17,968 nt of DNA from Desulfobacterales bacterium. GTDB lineage: Bacteria; Desulfobacterota; Desulfobacteria; Desulfobacterales; RPRI01. Each line of letters starts with the position of its first letter. Positions within the stretch are counted from its first letter, which is position 1. The DNA is taken from assembly GCA_030689795.1 (NCBI GenBank), contig JAUYEO010000175.1, forward strand, positions 1 to 17,968, given 5' to 3'. The notes below the pieces were generated by a model that did not search any database, was not told the origin of the DNA, and saw only the letters and a list, made by a program, of their open reading frames with translations. Position numbers and translations under genes: made by a program. Positions 1 to 7,315 of this stretch are shown here, in pieces.

Positions 1-267
1 GGGCGTGTCGAGGAGGTTTATTTCGAAATCATTATAATTGAACTTCATGACCGAAGTGGTTACGGATATTCCACGCTCTCTTTCTATGGCCATCCAGTCG
101 CTTGTTGCATGACGCGCCGCCTTTCGGGCTTTTACCGCTCCAGCGAGCTGTATCGCCCCTCCGAAAAGGAGGAGCTTTTCGGTAAGGGTTGTTTTACCTG
201 CATCCGGGTGGCTTATGATGCCGAATGTGCGGCGTTTGTCCACCTCTTTTCTGTGTTGTTTATCCAT
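1..267 (-). CDS. prfC: Peptide chain release factor 3, N-terminal part (cut by window edge)
   Basis: RF3 is a translational GTPase that removes RF1 and RF2 from the ribosome after termination. The gene reads leftward from an ATG at 267-265, and 89 codons are visible before the window ends. The translation shows a P-loop (SHPDAGKTT, residues 19-27), the stretch KLLLFGGAIQLAGAVK, then SDWMAIERERGISVTTSVM (the G2/switch I region), and it stops at LLDTP, the start of G3. This order and spacing fit RF3 better than EF-G or LepA, because the SDWM...ERGIS segment is typical of PrfC. No good Shine-Dalgarno precedes the ATG, but the protein alignment leaves little room for another start. It lies downstream of the cold-shock gene and its terminator, so it probably has its own promoter in 268-405, which I could not pin down. 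Confidence 0.93.
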   Translation of the reverse strand, partial: MDKQHRKEVDKRRTFGIISHPDAGKTTLTEKLLLFGGAIQLAGAVKARKAARHATSDWMAIERERGISVTTSVMKFNYNDFEINLLDTP

Positions 268-285
268 AAATTATTTTTACTGAGT

Positions 286-310
286 GAGCATATTTGTGCT
301 TTTTACGAAA
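286..310 (-). repeat. TTTCGTAAAAAG element, copy upstream of prfC
   Basis: Read on the minus strand, these 25 bases begin TTTCGTAAAAAG and end ATATGCTC. They match 7520-7544 at 21 of 25 positions. The copy ends 19 nt before the prfC start and has the same orientation relative to its gene as the ileS copy. The second arm of the palindrome seen at ileS is not present here. Function unknown. Confidence 0.55.
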
Positions 311-407
311 GCTTCATTAATATGGGGACAAGGCCTCTTTTTTTTAATAGCTTCAATCAAAGAGTCTCAAGCCTGTCTGATATTCCATTTTCCCTGGCCG
401 CATAAAC

Positions 408-466
408 AAAAAGCATCCCGTCATCAATTACAATTCGAAAAATTGTAAACTGACGAGATGCCTTTT
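408..466 (-). terminator. Intrinsic terminator of the cold-shock gene
   Basis: Two long complementary arms (about 409-434 and 440-466) form an imperfect hairpin around the central bases CGAAA. The base of the stem pairs GGCATCTCGTCA with TGACGGGATGC, with one G-T wobble. On the minus strand the hairpin ends in five T residues (412-408), about 20 nt after the csp stop codon. The right arm also ends in four T residues on the plus strand, so it could act in both directions, but no plus-strand gene runs into it. Confidence 0.85.
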
Positions 467-484
467 AGAATTTTTTTAAAATGA

Positions 485-685
485 TTATAGTTTTGTGACG
501 TTCACAGCCGCAGGGCCTTTTTCACCCTGTTCGACATCAAAGGTAACCTTGTCACCTTCGGCGAGAGTCTTAAACCCGTCTCCGTTTATTGCGGAGTGAT
601 GAACGAATACATCGCCGCCGCTTTCCTGTTCTATAAAGCCATACCCTTTTTTGTTACTAAACCACTTTACAATTCCGTTTGCCAA
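485..685 (-). CDS. csp: Cold-shock domain protein (CspA family)
   Basis: This is a 66-aa single cold-shock-domain protein that binds single-stranded RNA or DNA and acts as an RNA chaperone. Both nucleic-acid-binding motifs are intact: RNP1-type KGYGFI (residues 13-18) and RNP2-type VFVHH (26-30), after the usual opening GIVKWF. The C-terminus EKGPAAVNVTKL is also standard. The start codon is TTG at 685-683. AAGGAG lies 7 nt upstream of it, and the family starts with M-A-N-G at this point, so the TTG is well supported. The gene has a clear sigma70-type promoter at 826-798 and a leader of about 105 nt, as many cold-shock genes do, and is followed by an intrinsic terminator. It therefore looks monocistronic. 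Which paralogue it is (A, C, D and so on) cannot be told from the sequence. Confidence 0.96.
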   Translation of the reverse strand: MANGIVKWFSNKKGYGFIEQESGGDVFVHHSAINGDGFKTLAEGDKVTFDVEQGEKGPAAVNVTKL

Positions 686-791
686 AATACTTCTCCTTAA
701 GAAAATGTTGCTGACTTCCGGCGCGAGACAGACGCCTTAAAAGGAACCGTTCCTTCAAGAGCTATAGTACCGTACTGCGGCCGTTAAATTA
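686..791 (-). promoter_or_regulatory. Long 5' leader of the cold-shock gene with two odd-centred palindromes
   Basis: The promoter position implies a leader of about 105 nt. It contains two perfect inverted repeats, each with a single unpaired centre base: 741-755 (seven-base arms AAGGAAC/GTTCCTT) and 766-776 (five-base arms AGTAC/GTACT). Their centres are 23 bp apart. They could be RNA hairpins in a cold-responsive leader or DNA sites for a regulator; the sequence does not decide. AAGGAG just before the TTG is the ribosome binding site. Confidence 0.55.
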
Positions 792-797
792 CGGGAG

Positions 798-826
798 ATA
801 ATAATATGAGTTTTATCAAACGTCAA
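798..826 (-). promoter_or_regulatory. Sigma70-type promoter of the cold-shock gene
   Basis: On the minus strand TTGACG (826-821) and TATTAT (803-798) are separated by exactly 17 bases. This is the best-formed promoter in the window. Predicted transcription start is near 791. Confidence 0.75.
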
Positions 827-901
827 GGGAAAAATATCAGTGCGCTTTGGATTCCTGCTCTCTATCGTTTTAAAGTCTTATTATAATGCTTTCGTATGGA
901 T

Positions 902-1996
902 TTAATCTCCGAAACAGATCCCTATCTCTCTTGCGGTTCTTATGGTGTCACCTTCGAGAGAAACGCATTTGATATTGCCGATAACCTCTTCAAGGGGAAT
1001 AGCCTTGATGTCAGGAGGATCCAGGGCCACCATTGTCCCGAATTTTTTCTCTTCCACGAGTCTCAACGCCGCGGCGCCGAAGCGAAGAGAGAGAAGCCTG
1101 TCGAAGGTAGTGGGGGATCCTCCCCTCTGGAGGTGCCCCAGCACCAGAAACCGGGTGTCTTTAGCCGTCTTTTTTGCTATTTCCCTCGCCACATATTCAG
1201 CGACACCTCCAAGGAGCACATCCTGTCGTCCGGCTTCCCCCTTTCCCTTGTCGAGAGCCTGACCTCCTGCCGGAGCCGCGCCTTCGGCAACAACTACGAT
1301 GGCATAACGCTGCCCGTGGAGTTCGCCTTCCATGATATGATCGCAGACCTTATCGATGTTGAAAGGGATTTCAGGAATTAAAATCACATCGGCTGAACCT
1401 GAAATGCCGCTGTTGAGCGCGATCCAGCCTGCATGCCTGCCCATGACCTCAACCACCATCACCCGGTCATGTGATTTGGCTGTGGAATGCAGACGGTCGA
1501 TGGCTTCAGTAGCAATGGTCACGGCAGTATCGAATCCGAAAGTGATGATCGTCGCCGCAAGGTCGTTGTCTATGGTCTTGGGCACGCCGATGACCGGAAT
1601 CCCTTTTTTAAAGAGATCATATGCGATCTGAAGGCTGCCGTCGCCTCCCACGGCGATGAGGCAGTCGAGACGAAGACGCCTGAAATTATCCACAACCCTG
1701 TCGGATACATCTCTCAGCTCGATTTCTCCGGCCGCGTTGGCAATCGGCATTTTAAAAGGATTGCCCTTGTTTGTAGTTCCCAGAATGGTTCCTCCGATGC
1801 TTGAGATGTGCCATACCTTTTCCGGTGTCATGCGGATGATTTCATTTGTATCAAGCAGCCCTTGATAGCTGTTCTTGATTCCGTAAACCTCCCAGTTCCG
1901 GTTGCTGGCTGACCGTACCACTGCTTCCAGGACGGCATTCAGGCCGGGCGCATCACCTCCGCCCATATTTATGGCTATCTTTAGACTTTTTGACAT
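902..1996 (-). CDS. pfkA: 6-phosphofructokinase (PfkA superfamily)
   Basis: The enzyme phosphorylates fructose 6-phosphate in glycolysis. The frame opens further upstream, at 2044, but the start is placed at 1996: AAGGAGG sits 6 nt before that ATG, and the protein then begins MSKSLKIAINMGGGDAPG as family members do, giving 364 aa. Visible motifs are GGGDAPGLNA (12-21), GGDGS (117-121), PKTIDND (139-145, with the expected catalytic Asp143), MGRHAGW (185-191) and GHLQRGGSPTTFDR (287-300). Residue 120 is Gly, as in ATP-dependent enzymes. Residue 140 is Lys, as in PPi-dependent enzymes and some ATP-dependent relatives. ATP is the more likely phosphate donor. The gene follows the methyltransferase gene by about 70 bp on the same strand. 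I see no hairpin terminator after it. Confidence 0.94.
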   Translation of the reverse strand: MSKSLKIAINMGGGDAPGLNAVLEAVVRSASNRNWEVYGIKNSYQGLLDTNEIIRMTPEKVWHISSIGGTILGTTNKGNPFKMPIANAAGEIELRDVSDRVVDNFRRLRLDCLIAVGGDGSLQIAYDLFKKGIPVIGVPKTIDNDLAATIITFGFDTAVTIATEAIDRLHSTAKSHDRVMVVEVMGRHAGWIALNSGISGSADVILIPEIPFNIDKVCDHIMEGELHGQRYAIVVVAEGAAPAGGQALDKGKGEAGRQDVLLGGVAEYVAREIAKKTAKDTRFLVLGHLQRGGSPTTFDRLLSLRFGAAALRLVEEKKFGTMVALDPPDIKAIPLEEVIGNIKCVSLEGDTIRTAREIGICFGD

Positions 1997-2065
1997 GGAA
2001 ACCTCCTTCAGAGTCTGATTCGCCTGAGCTTTATTTTCAGACATTCGTAAACAATTTTAGTCTAT

Positions 2066-2803
2066 TCAATATTTCTTCCCGTCATCTCCGAACATCGGGA
2101 CAAAAACAACCGGAATGATCTCTTTTTGTTTTATCATTCCTTTTTCCTTGGTAAGGAGAATAAGTTCCTGATGATATCTTTCCCCAACAGGAATTACCAT
2201 TCTGCCCCCTTCCGCGAGCTGGTCTTTTAATGGCTGGGGAATATGCGAAGGGGCACAGGTGACTATTATGGCATCGTACGGGCCGTGTTCTTTCCATCCC
2301 TTATAGCCGTCTCCTGTTTTCACCTTGACATTTTTATAGCCGAGGTTCGAAAGCGTTTTTTCCGCTTTCTTTCCCAGAACATCAATTATTTCGATAGTGT
2401 ATACGCTTTGAACCAGTTCCGCAAGAACCGCGGCCTGGTATCCCGAGCCGGTGCCTATTTCAAGAACTTTCTTCGTGCTGTCAGGATCCAATACCTCAGT
2501 CATGAGCGCCACGATGTACGGCTGAGATATTGTCTGGCCTTCCCCTATCGGAAGGGGATGATCCTCGTAAGCCGCGCTCATATATTCTTTGGATACGAAC
2601 TTGTGCCGTTCGACCTTTCGCATCGCTTCAAGGACTTTCTTGTTTTTGATGCCCCTTGCTTCGATCTGGGTTGTAACCATCAGATTGCGCAGCTTTTTGA
2701 AATCCTGCGAAACTTCGTCTCCGGCCCATGCTGAAAGGGTATATAAGAGAGATGATGCAAGGATAAATACAAAAAGGGTAAATATAAAACGGAGAGCTTT
2801 CAT
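2066..2803 (-). CDS. pcm: Protein-L-isoaspartate O-methyltransferase, predicted exported
   Basis: The family transfers a methyl group from S-adenosylmethionine to isoaspartyl residues, starting repair of aged proteins. The 245-aa product contains RHKFV (66-70), the stretch YEDHPLPIGEGQTISQP (79-95) and SAM-binding motif I VLEIGTGSGY (113-122), all typical of PCMT. Residues 1-27 look like a cleavable signal peptide: MKALRF, a hydrophobic core FIFTLFVFILASSLLYTL, then SAWA before GDE. Family members without an export signal start near residue 42 of this protein, but no ribosome binding site precedes that Met. The Shine-Dalgarno at the chosen ATG is weak too, so the start rests mainly on the well-formed signal sequence. 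It lies between the prepilin peptidase (47 bp upstream) and pfkA, probably in one transcript. Confidence 0.92.
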   Translation of the reverse strand: MKALRFIFTLFVFILASSLLYTLSAWAGDEVSQDFKKLRNLMVTTQIEARGIKNKKVLEAMRKVERHKFVSKEYMSAAYEDHPLPIGEGQTISQPYIVALMTEVLDPDSTKKVLEIGTGSGYQAAVLAELVQSVYTIEIIDVLGKKAEKTLSNLGYKNVKVKTGDGYKGWKEHGPYDAIIVTCAPSHIPQPLKDQLAEGGRMVIPVGERYHQELILLTKEKGMIKQKEIIPVVFVPMFGDDGKKY

Positions 2804-2850
2804 ATGTATTAAAGCCTGTTTTTAGGGAGAAAAGGCGTAACAATATTTTT

Positions 2851-3618
2851 TTAAGCTAATAATTTAATATACCATGATATAAGAGCTGCGCCGAAAAAAA
2901 TGTAAAGAATTGCGCCGATGGAAAGAAACGGCCCGAAAGGAACAGCGAGTTTCATGCCTTTTTTAGTTTTAAGCATGACTGCTATTCCGGCTAAAGTTCC
3001 CGTTGCAGAAGCAACAAAGATTGTAAACAATACGCCTTTCCATCCTGTGAAAGCTCCTATCATGGCAAGAAGTTTTATATCGCCGCCGCCCATGCCTTCT
3101 TTTTTTGTTATAAGGTTGTATATCCATGCAACCGCAAGGAGGCTTCCCCCTCCGGTAAGAATCCCTGCAAGTGAAGTCTTGTAGTTCATTGAGGGAAGAA
3201 CAAGTGATGCCAGTAAAAAACCTATCGGTATGCCCGGGAGTGATATTGTGTCCGGTATGATCCTGTGATCTATATCAATGAAAGTTATTACAACAAGAGC
3301 CGATATAAAGGCAAAGTAAATCAGTCCTTCTGCAGAAAGGCCGAACCTCATAAAAACGGCCAGAGCCGTAAGCCCGCTTATTGTTTCAACAAGCGGATAG
3401 CGTAAGGAGATGGGTATGCCGCAGTTCCTGCATTTCCCCTTAAGAAGGATATAACTAATTACCGGAATATTGTCGTAAGCGCTGATCAGGCTGTTGCACC
3501 CGGGACACATGGAGCGGGGTGTAACAATTGATTTTGAAAGAGGTATCCTGTAGATGCATACATTCATGAAACTTCCGATACAGATCCCGAATATGAATAT
3601 TAAAACATTGATAGCCAT
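2851..3618 (-). CDS. pilD: Type IV prepilin peptidase / N-methyltransferase (A24 family)
   Basis: This inner-membrane aspartyl protease removes the leader of type IV prepilins and related pseudopilins and methylates the new N-terminus. The 255-aa protein has the N-terminal domain with the paired CxxC motifs (Cys38/41 and Cys63/66) seen in bifunctional enzymes. The first catalytic region is FIDIDHRIIPD (113-123) and the second is GMGGGDIKLL (175-184), with Asp180 as the likely second active-site aspartate. About seven to eight hydrophobic segments follow one another along the protein. GGAGGG lies just before the ATG, which supports the start. No pilin or secretion genes are in the window, so its substrates are encoded elsewhere. 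It is the first gene of the leftward group and diverges from lon. Confidence 0.93.
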   Translation of the reverse strand: MAINVLIFIFGICIGSFMNVCIYRIPLSKSIVTPRSMCPGCNSLISAYDNIPVISYILLKGKCRNCGIPISLRYPLVETISGLTALAVFMRFGLSAEGLIYFAFISALVVITFIDIDHRIIPDTISLPGIPIGFLLASLVLPSMNYKTSLAGILTGGGSLLAVAWIYNLITKKEGMGGGDIKLLAMIGAFTGWKGVLFTIFVASATGTLAGIAVMLKTKKGMKLAVPFGPFLSIGAILYIFFGAALISWYIKLLA

Positions 3619-3695
3619 TTCCCTCCGTCTCTTTTTTCCGCCCGTAAATATCGATCAAATCATAAAAGCAGCAAAATCGGGATATTGTTTAAAAC

Positions 3696-3722
3696 CACGA
3701 AGCCCACGAAGAACACGAATCC
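3696..3722. repeat. 9-bp tandem phrase (CACGAAGNN)
   Basis: Three contiguous nonamers, CACGAAGCC, CACGAAGAA and CACGAATCC, start at 3696, 3705 and 3714. They share the core CACGAA and lie within non-coding DNA. Confidence 0.7.
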
Positions 3723-3805
3723 GCTTACCAGATCGTAGAAAATCAGTTCTTTCAAATAATTAATCAGGAACTTATGCATATTGTATAAAAAAATCAAGAT
3801 TGTTG

Positions 3806-3833
3806 TTGTAAAAATCGGATGATGTTTTATACT
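3806..3833 (+). promoter_or_regulatory. Candidate sigma70-type promoter for lon
   Basis: TTGTAA (3806-3811) and TATACT (3828-3833) are 16 bases apart, oriented toward lon. The -35 box is poor, and the predicted start would fall inside the hairpin at 3833-3852, so this is a weak call. I found no convincing heat-shock (sigma32) promoter. Confidence 0.3.
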
Positions 3834-3859
3834 CTCAAATCAGATTTTGAGATTTTTTT
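3833..3859 (+). terminator. Terminator-like AT-rich hairpin upstream of lon
   Basis: Seven-base arms TCTCAAA (3833-3839) and TTTGAGA (3846-3852) flank a 6-nt loop and are followed by seven T residues. The layout is that of an intrinsic terminator on the plus strand, but the stem is weak and no upstream plus-strand gene needs one. Confidence 0.3.
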
Positions 3860-3974
3860 ATCAAAAAGAGGCTGTTTTTACCCGAAAAACACCGGTTTAT
3901 TCTTGAAAAATGCTCTCTTTGGGTTAAACAACGGATGAAAAAATCATGTATGTATAGTTTTAATCTTAAAAATC

Positions 3975-3990
3975 GCCCCTGAAAAGGGGC
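3975..3990 (+). promoter_or_regulatory. GAAA-tetraloop hairpin in the lon leader
   Basis: GCCCCT (3975-3980) and AGGGGC (3985-3990) pair perfectly around a GAAA loop. The hairpin ends 13 nt before the lon ribosome binding site AGGAG (4004-4008). In the plus-strand RNA no U run follows. On the minus strand it is followed by GATTTTT, so it could also stop leftward transcripts. Confidence 0.55.
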
Positions 3991-4013
3991 AAAAACCATA
4001 TACAGGAGCAAAA

Positions 4014-6413
4014 ATGGGTGAAACCGACAAGGATGATCTGATCAGTATAATCGAAGAGGACGAAAAAGAAGCAAAAATTCCCGAAATAATGCCGCTTATG
4101 CCGGTCAGGGATGTTGTTATATTTACGGACATGCTTCTTCCGCTTTTTGTGGGGCGCGAAAAATCGGTCAGAGCAGTTGAGGAGGCGGTAAGAAAAGACG
4201 GTTTTCTGTTGCTTGTGACTCAAAAGGACCCGAATGTCGAGAACCCGGGCCAGGATGAAATATACAGGATAGGGACGGTAGGAAGGGTGTTGAGGATGCT
4301 CAAGCTTCCGGACGGCCGCGTCAAAGCTCTTGTCCAGGGTGTTGCGAAGGCAAAAATATCGGATTTCGTGAGGCAAAAATCGGTTTACCGCGTTAAGATC
4401 GAAAAGATTTCCGAGGAGCCTGTTACCGATATTACTCTTGAAATTGAAGCCCTGATGAGAATTGTCCGGGAAAATTCCGAGAAGATACTTGCTTTCCGCG
4501 GAGAGCTTACCGGCGATGTCGGCTCTATTCTGGAAGGCATAAACGATCCGGGCAAGCTGGCAGACCTTGTTGCATCAAATCTCAGGCTGAAAATAGATGA
4601 ATCCCAGCAGATTCTCGAACTTATTGACCCTGTTGACCGCCTTAAAAAAGTAAACGACCTTTTGTCGAGAGAGGTTCAACTTTCGGCCATGCAGGCCAAG
4701 ATACAGTCGGATGTTAAGGAGGAGATCTCAAAGAGCCAGCGGGATTACTACCTTAGGGAGCAGATGAGAGCAATCCACAAGGAACTGGGCGATCATGATG
4801 AAAGAGCCCAGGAACTGGATGACTTCAAGAAAAAGATAAAACGCGCAAAGATGTCGAAAGATGCCGAAAAAGAATCCGAGAAGCAGTTAAAGCGCCTTGA
4901 AATGATGCATCCCGATTCCGCCGAAGCCTCTGTTGTGAGGACATACCTGGACTGGCTTGTTGAACTGCCCTGGAGCAAGTCGACAAAAGACGTTATAAAT
5001 ATTAAGAATGCGAAAAAGATTCTTGATACCGATCACTACGGGCTTAATAATATCAAGGACCGGATACTCGAATACTTAAGCGTTCGCAAGCTGAACACAA
5101 AAATGAAGGGTCCGATATTATGCTTTGTCGGGCCTCCCGGCGTTGGGAAAACGTCTCTCGGGAAAGCTATTGCGAGGGCAATGAAACGCAAATTTGTACG
5201 GATATCTTTAGGCGGAATACGTGATGAGGCCGAGATAAGGGGACACAGGCGCACTTATATCGGCGCGCTTCCCGGACGCATTCTGGACGGTTTGAAACAG
5301 TGCGGTTCAAACAACCCCGTCTTCATGATGGACGAAATAGACAAGGTCGGCGCAGATTTTCGCGGGGACCCTTCCGCAGCGCTTTTAGAGGCACTTGATC
5401 CGGAGCAGAACTTTGCCTTCAGCGATCATTATCTCAACCTTGCTTTCGATCTTTCGAGGGTTATGTTCATCCTGACGGCCAACCTTACAGACACAATTCC
5501 ATCGGCCCTTCTGGACAGGATGGAGGTAATCAATCTTTCGGGATATACCGAGGAAGAAAAGAAAATAATCGCCGAAACATTTCTCCTTCCCCGCCAGACG
5601 AAGGAAAACGGAATCAGGGCAAAAAAAATGTCGATCAGCCATGAGGCTTTGCGCCAGATCATCGCCGAATATACATCCGAGGCCGGGTTGAGAAACCTTG
5701 AGAGGGAGATAGGCACTATCTGCCGGAAGGTTGCAAGAAAGATAGCTGAAGGCGAAAAGGGGCCTTTTCATATTTCAAAGGGGAATTTGCAGAAATATCT
5801 CGGAGTTGAGAAATTTATCCCTGAAATGGATCAGGAGGAGAGCCAGGTGGGCCTTTCCACCGGTCTTGCCTGGACACAGGTTGGCGGCGAAGTCCTTTAT
5901 GTTGAGGCTACTCTCATAAGCGGAAAAGGTGAGCTTATAATAACCGGACAACTGGGGGATGTAATGCAGGAATCGGCAAGGGCGGCGGTAAGCTATGCGA
6001 GAGCCAACCTCGCCCTTTTCGGTTTGAAAGAGAATTTCTTTGAAAATACCGATGTGCATATCCATGTTCCTGCAGGCGCGATCCCCAAAGACGGCCCTTC
6101 CGCAGGTATAGCAATAGCAAGCGCGCTTATCTCGGTTCTTATAAATAAGCCCGTAAATAAATATGTGGCTATGACAGGTGAAATTACATTAAGGGGAAGG
6201 ATTCTTCCGATCGGAGGGCTCAAGGAAAAGGCGCTGGGCGCATTGAGAGCCGGAATCAAAACAATAATAATACCTGAAAAAAACAAGAAAGATCTTGCAG
6301 AGATACCGGCAAACGTAAAACGGAAAATCAAATTTATTCCTGTAAGCCAGATGAAAGAAGTTCTTCAGATTGCCGTTGAAGGATATGCCGTGAAAGAGAA
6401 GAAGCAGGAATGA
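4014..6413 (+). CDS. lon: ATP-dependent Lon protease
   Basis: Lon is a cytoplasmic AAA+ serine protease that degrades misfolded and regulatory proteins. At 799 aa it has full family length. The N-terminal substrate-binding domain opens with PLMPVRDVVIF. The AAA+ module has Walker A GPPGVGKT near residue 372 and a Walker B-type stretch ending MMDEID near 440. The C-terminal protease domain has the catalytic Ser696 in KDGPSAGIA and Lys739 in GGLKEK. These are 43 residues apart, as in E. coli (Ser679/Lys722). The start ATG follows AGGAG by 5 nt. It is the first gene of the rightward group. The upstream leader contains a stable hairpin. I see no terminator directly after the gene, only a 224-bp gap with repeat phrases before tsaB. 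Confidence 0.97.
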   Translation: MGETDKDDLISIIEEDEKEAKIPEIMPLMPVRDVVIFTDMLLPLFVGREKSVRAVEEAVRKDGFLLLVTQKDPNVENPGQDEIYRIGTVGRVLRMLKLPDGRVKALVQGVAKAKISDFVRQKSVYRVKIEKISEEPVTDITLEIEALMRIVRENSEKILAFRGELTGDVGSILEGINDPGKLADLVASNLRLKIDESQQILELIDPVDRLKKVNDLLSREVQLSAMQAKIQSDVKEEISKSQRDYYLREQMRAIHKELGDHDERAQELDDFKKKIKRAKMSKDAEKESEKQLKRLEMMHPDSAEASVVRTYLDWLVELPWSKSTKDVINIKNAKKILDTDHYGLNNIKDRILEYLSVRKLNTKMKGPILCFVGPPGVGKTSLGKAIARAMKRKFVRISLGGIRDEAEIRGHRRTYIGALPGRILDGLKQCGSNNPVFMMDEIDKVGADFRGDPSAALLEALDPEQNFAFSDHYLNLAFDLSRVMFILTANLTDTIPSALLDRMEVINLSGYTEEEKKIIAETFLLPRQTKENGIRAKKMSISHEALRQIIAEYTSEAGLRNLEREIGTICRKVARKIAEGEKGPFHISKGNLQKYLGVEKFIPEMDQEESQVGLSTGLAWTQVGGEVLYVEATLISGKGELIITGQLGDVMQESARAAVSYARANLALFGLKENFFENTDVHIHVPAGAIPKDGPSAGIAIASALISVLINKPVNKYVAMTGEITLRGRILPIGGLKEKALGALRAGIKTIIIPEKNKKDLAEIPANVKRKIKFIPVSQMKEVLQIAVEGYAVKEKKQE

Positions 6414-6434
6414 GAGTGAAAAGCAAGGTTCAAA

Positions 6435-6466
6435 GGCACAGAGACACACAGGCACAAAGCGAACAG
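6435..6466. repeat. 8-bp tandem phrase (GGCACAGA) after lon
   Basis: Octamers GGCACAGA, GACACACA and GGCACAAA start at 6435, 6443 and 6451, with a degenerate fourth unit at 6459. The same GGCACAGA unit recurs at 10490-10497 in the ileS-lspA gap. Confidence 0.6.
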
Positions 6467-6526
6467 CGAATGGTGAATAATTAATTTGCAAGATGCATGA
6501 TTCAAGCGGCAAAATAAAGTGAAGCA

Positions 6527-6590
6527 CGAAATTCGAAAAAGGATGAAAATTCGATGTCCTAAGTCCGATATTCGATATTCGGATTTTCGG
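6527..6590. repeat. Heptad CG-phased repeat, copy A (degenerate)
   Basis: CG dinucleotides begin at 6527 and 6534, then at 6552, 6566, 6573 and 6580. Most are 7 bases apart or a multiple of 7, with one missing unit at 6559. The array ends with an 8-base step to 6588 through CGGATTTTCG, the same ending as copies B and C. It fills much of the lon-tsaB gap, which otherwise shows no gene. Confidence 0.6.
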
Positions 6591-6637
6591 CAACTGACGC
6601 ATAACACCAGGGCACTTCTGTATCTAAGCTGTTTATT

Positions 6638-7315
6638 ATGAAAATACTTGCTGTTGATACTTCTGCAAGAAGCTGTGGCGTTGCAATCGCCGATAAGGAT
6701 ACCCTCCTTGCCGATTTGATAAATGAAACCGGGGAAACGCATTCGAAGCACCTGATGGATATGATAAAAAGGGCGTTTGAAATTTCACGCCTCAAACCAT
6801 TTGATATGGATGGGTTTTCTGTGACAAAAGGGCCCGGAAGTTTTACCGGCCTCAGGATAGGGATAAGTTCTGTAAAGGGGCTTGCCGCAGCAACCGGAAA
6901 GCCTGTTGCCGGCATATCAACACTTGACGCGCTTGCCGCCCAGGTGCCCGGAACCTCATATCTGATCTGCGCCATGATAGATGCAAGAAAAGGAGAGGTT
7001 TACTCTTCGCGCTACAGGTATATCGGCGGTATTGTTAAAAAGGAATCGAAAGAGGAGGATTTCCTTCCGGAAAAAGCAATAGAGGATATAAATGAGCCCT
7101 GCCTCTTTACCGGCGACGGCGCGCACTTATACAGAAAGATTATAGAAAGCAAAATAGGCGGTTATGCCCATTTTTTGCCCGATGTTTTTAATATTATAAA
7201 GGCTTCGACCGTTGCATTTATGGGCATGAAAAAGTTTGAAGATGATGATATGGAAGATGCCGGAATGTTTGTGCCATTTTACATCAGAAAATCGGATGTA
7301 AAGGAAAAGGTGTGA
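6638..7315 (+). CDS. tsaB: tRNA threonylcarbamoyladenosine biosynthesis protein TsaB
   Basis: TsaB is the non-catalytic partner of TsaD in making the t6A modification at position 37 of ANN-decoding tRNAs. The 225-aa protein has the ASKHA-fold start ILAVDTSARSCGVAI, the motif ETHSKHLMDMI (32-42 region) and KGPGSFTGLRIG (64-75 region), all characteristic of TsaB. The length is normal for the family. It lacks the metal-binding HxxxH of TsaD, which separates the two. The Shine-Dalgarno before the ATG is poor. The final Val codon and stop (GTG TGA) lie inside the first units of a 7-bp repeat. In the downstream neighbour ileS, t6A-modified tRNA(Ile) is a relevant substrate, but the shared context may be coincidence. 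Confidence 0.94.
   Translation: MKILAVDTSARSCGVAIADKDTLLADLINETGETHSKHLMDMIKRAFEISRLKPFDMDGFSVTKGPGSFTGLRIGISSVKGLAAATGKPVAGISTLDALAAQVPGTSYLICAMIDARKGEVYSSRYRYIGGIVKKESKEEDFLPEKAIEDINEPCLFTGDGAHLYRKIIESKIGGYAHFLPDVFNIIKASTVAFMGMKKFEDDDMEDAGMFVPFYIRKSDVKEKV

Larger units (their letters stand above)
3619..4013. other. Divergent intergenic region between pilD and lon
   Basis: No convincing gene lies in these 395 bp. The region holds a 9-bp tandem phrase (3696-3722), a weak candidate lon promoter (3806-3833), an AT-rich hairpin with a T run (3833-3859) and a strong hairpin before the lon ribosome binding site (3975-3990). The segment nearest lon is A/T-rich. Confidence 0.6.

Noticed and set aside
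109..405. 98-codon plus-strand open frame at the left end
   Set aside because: It runs antisense through prfC and the prfC upstream region; the prfC frame on the other strand has clear GTPase motifs.
1997..2044. Upstream start of pfkA adding 16 residues
   Set aside because: AAGGAGG is placed for the ATG at 1996, and the extra residues do not look like family sequence.
3890..3960. Heat-shock (sigma32) promoter for lon
   Set aside because: CTTGAAAA at 3902 resembles a -35 box, but no CCCCAT-type -10 box follows at the right distance.
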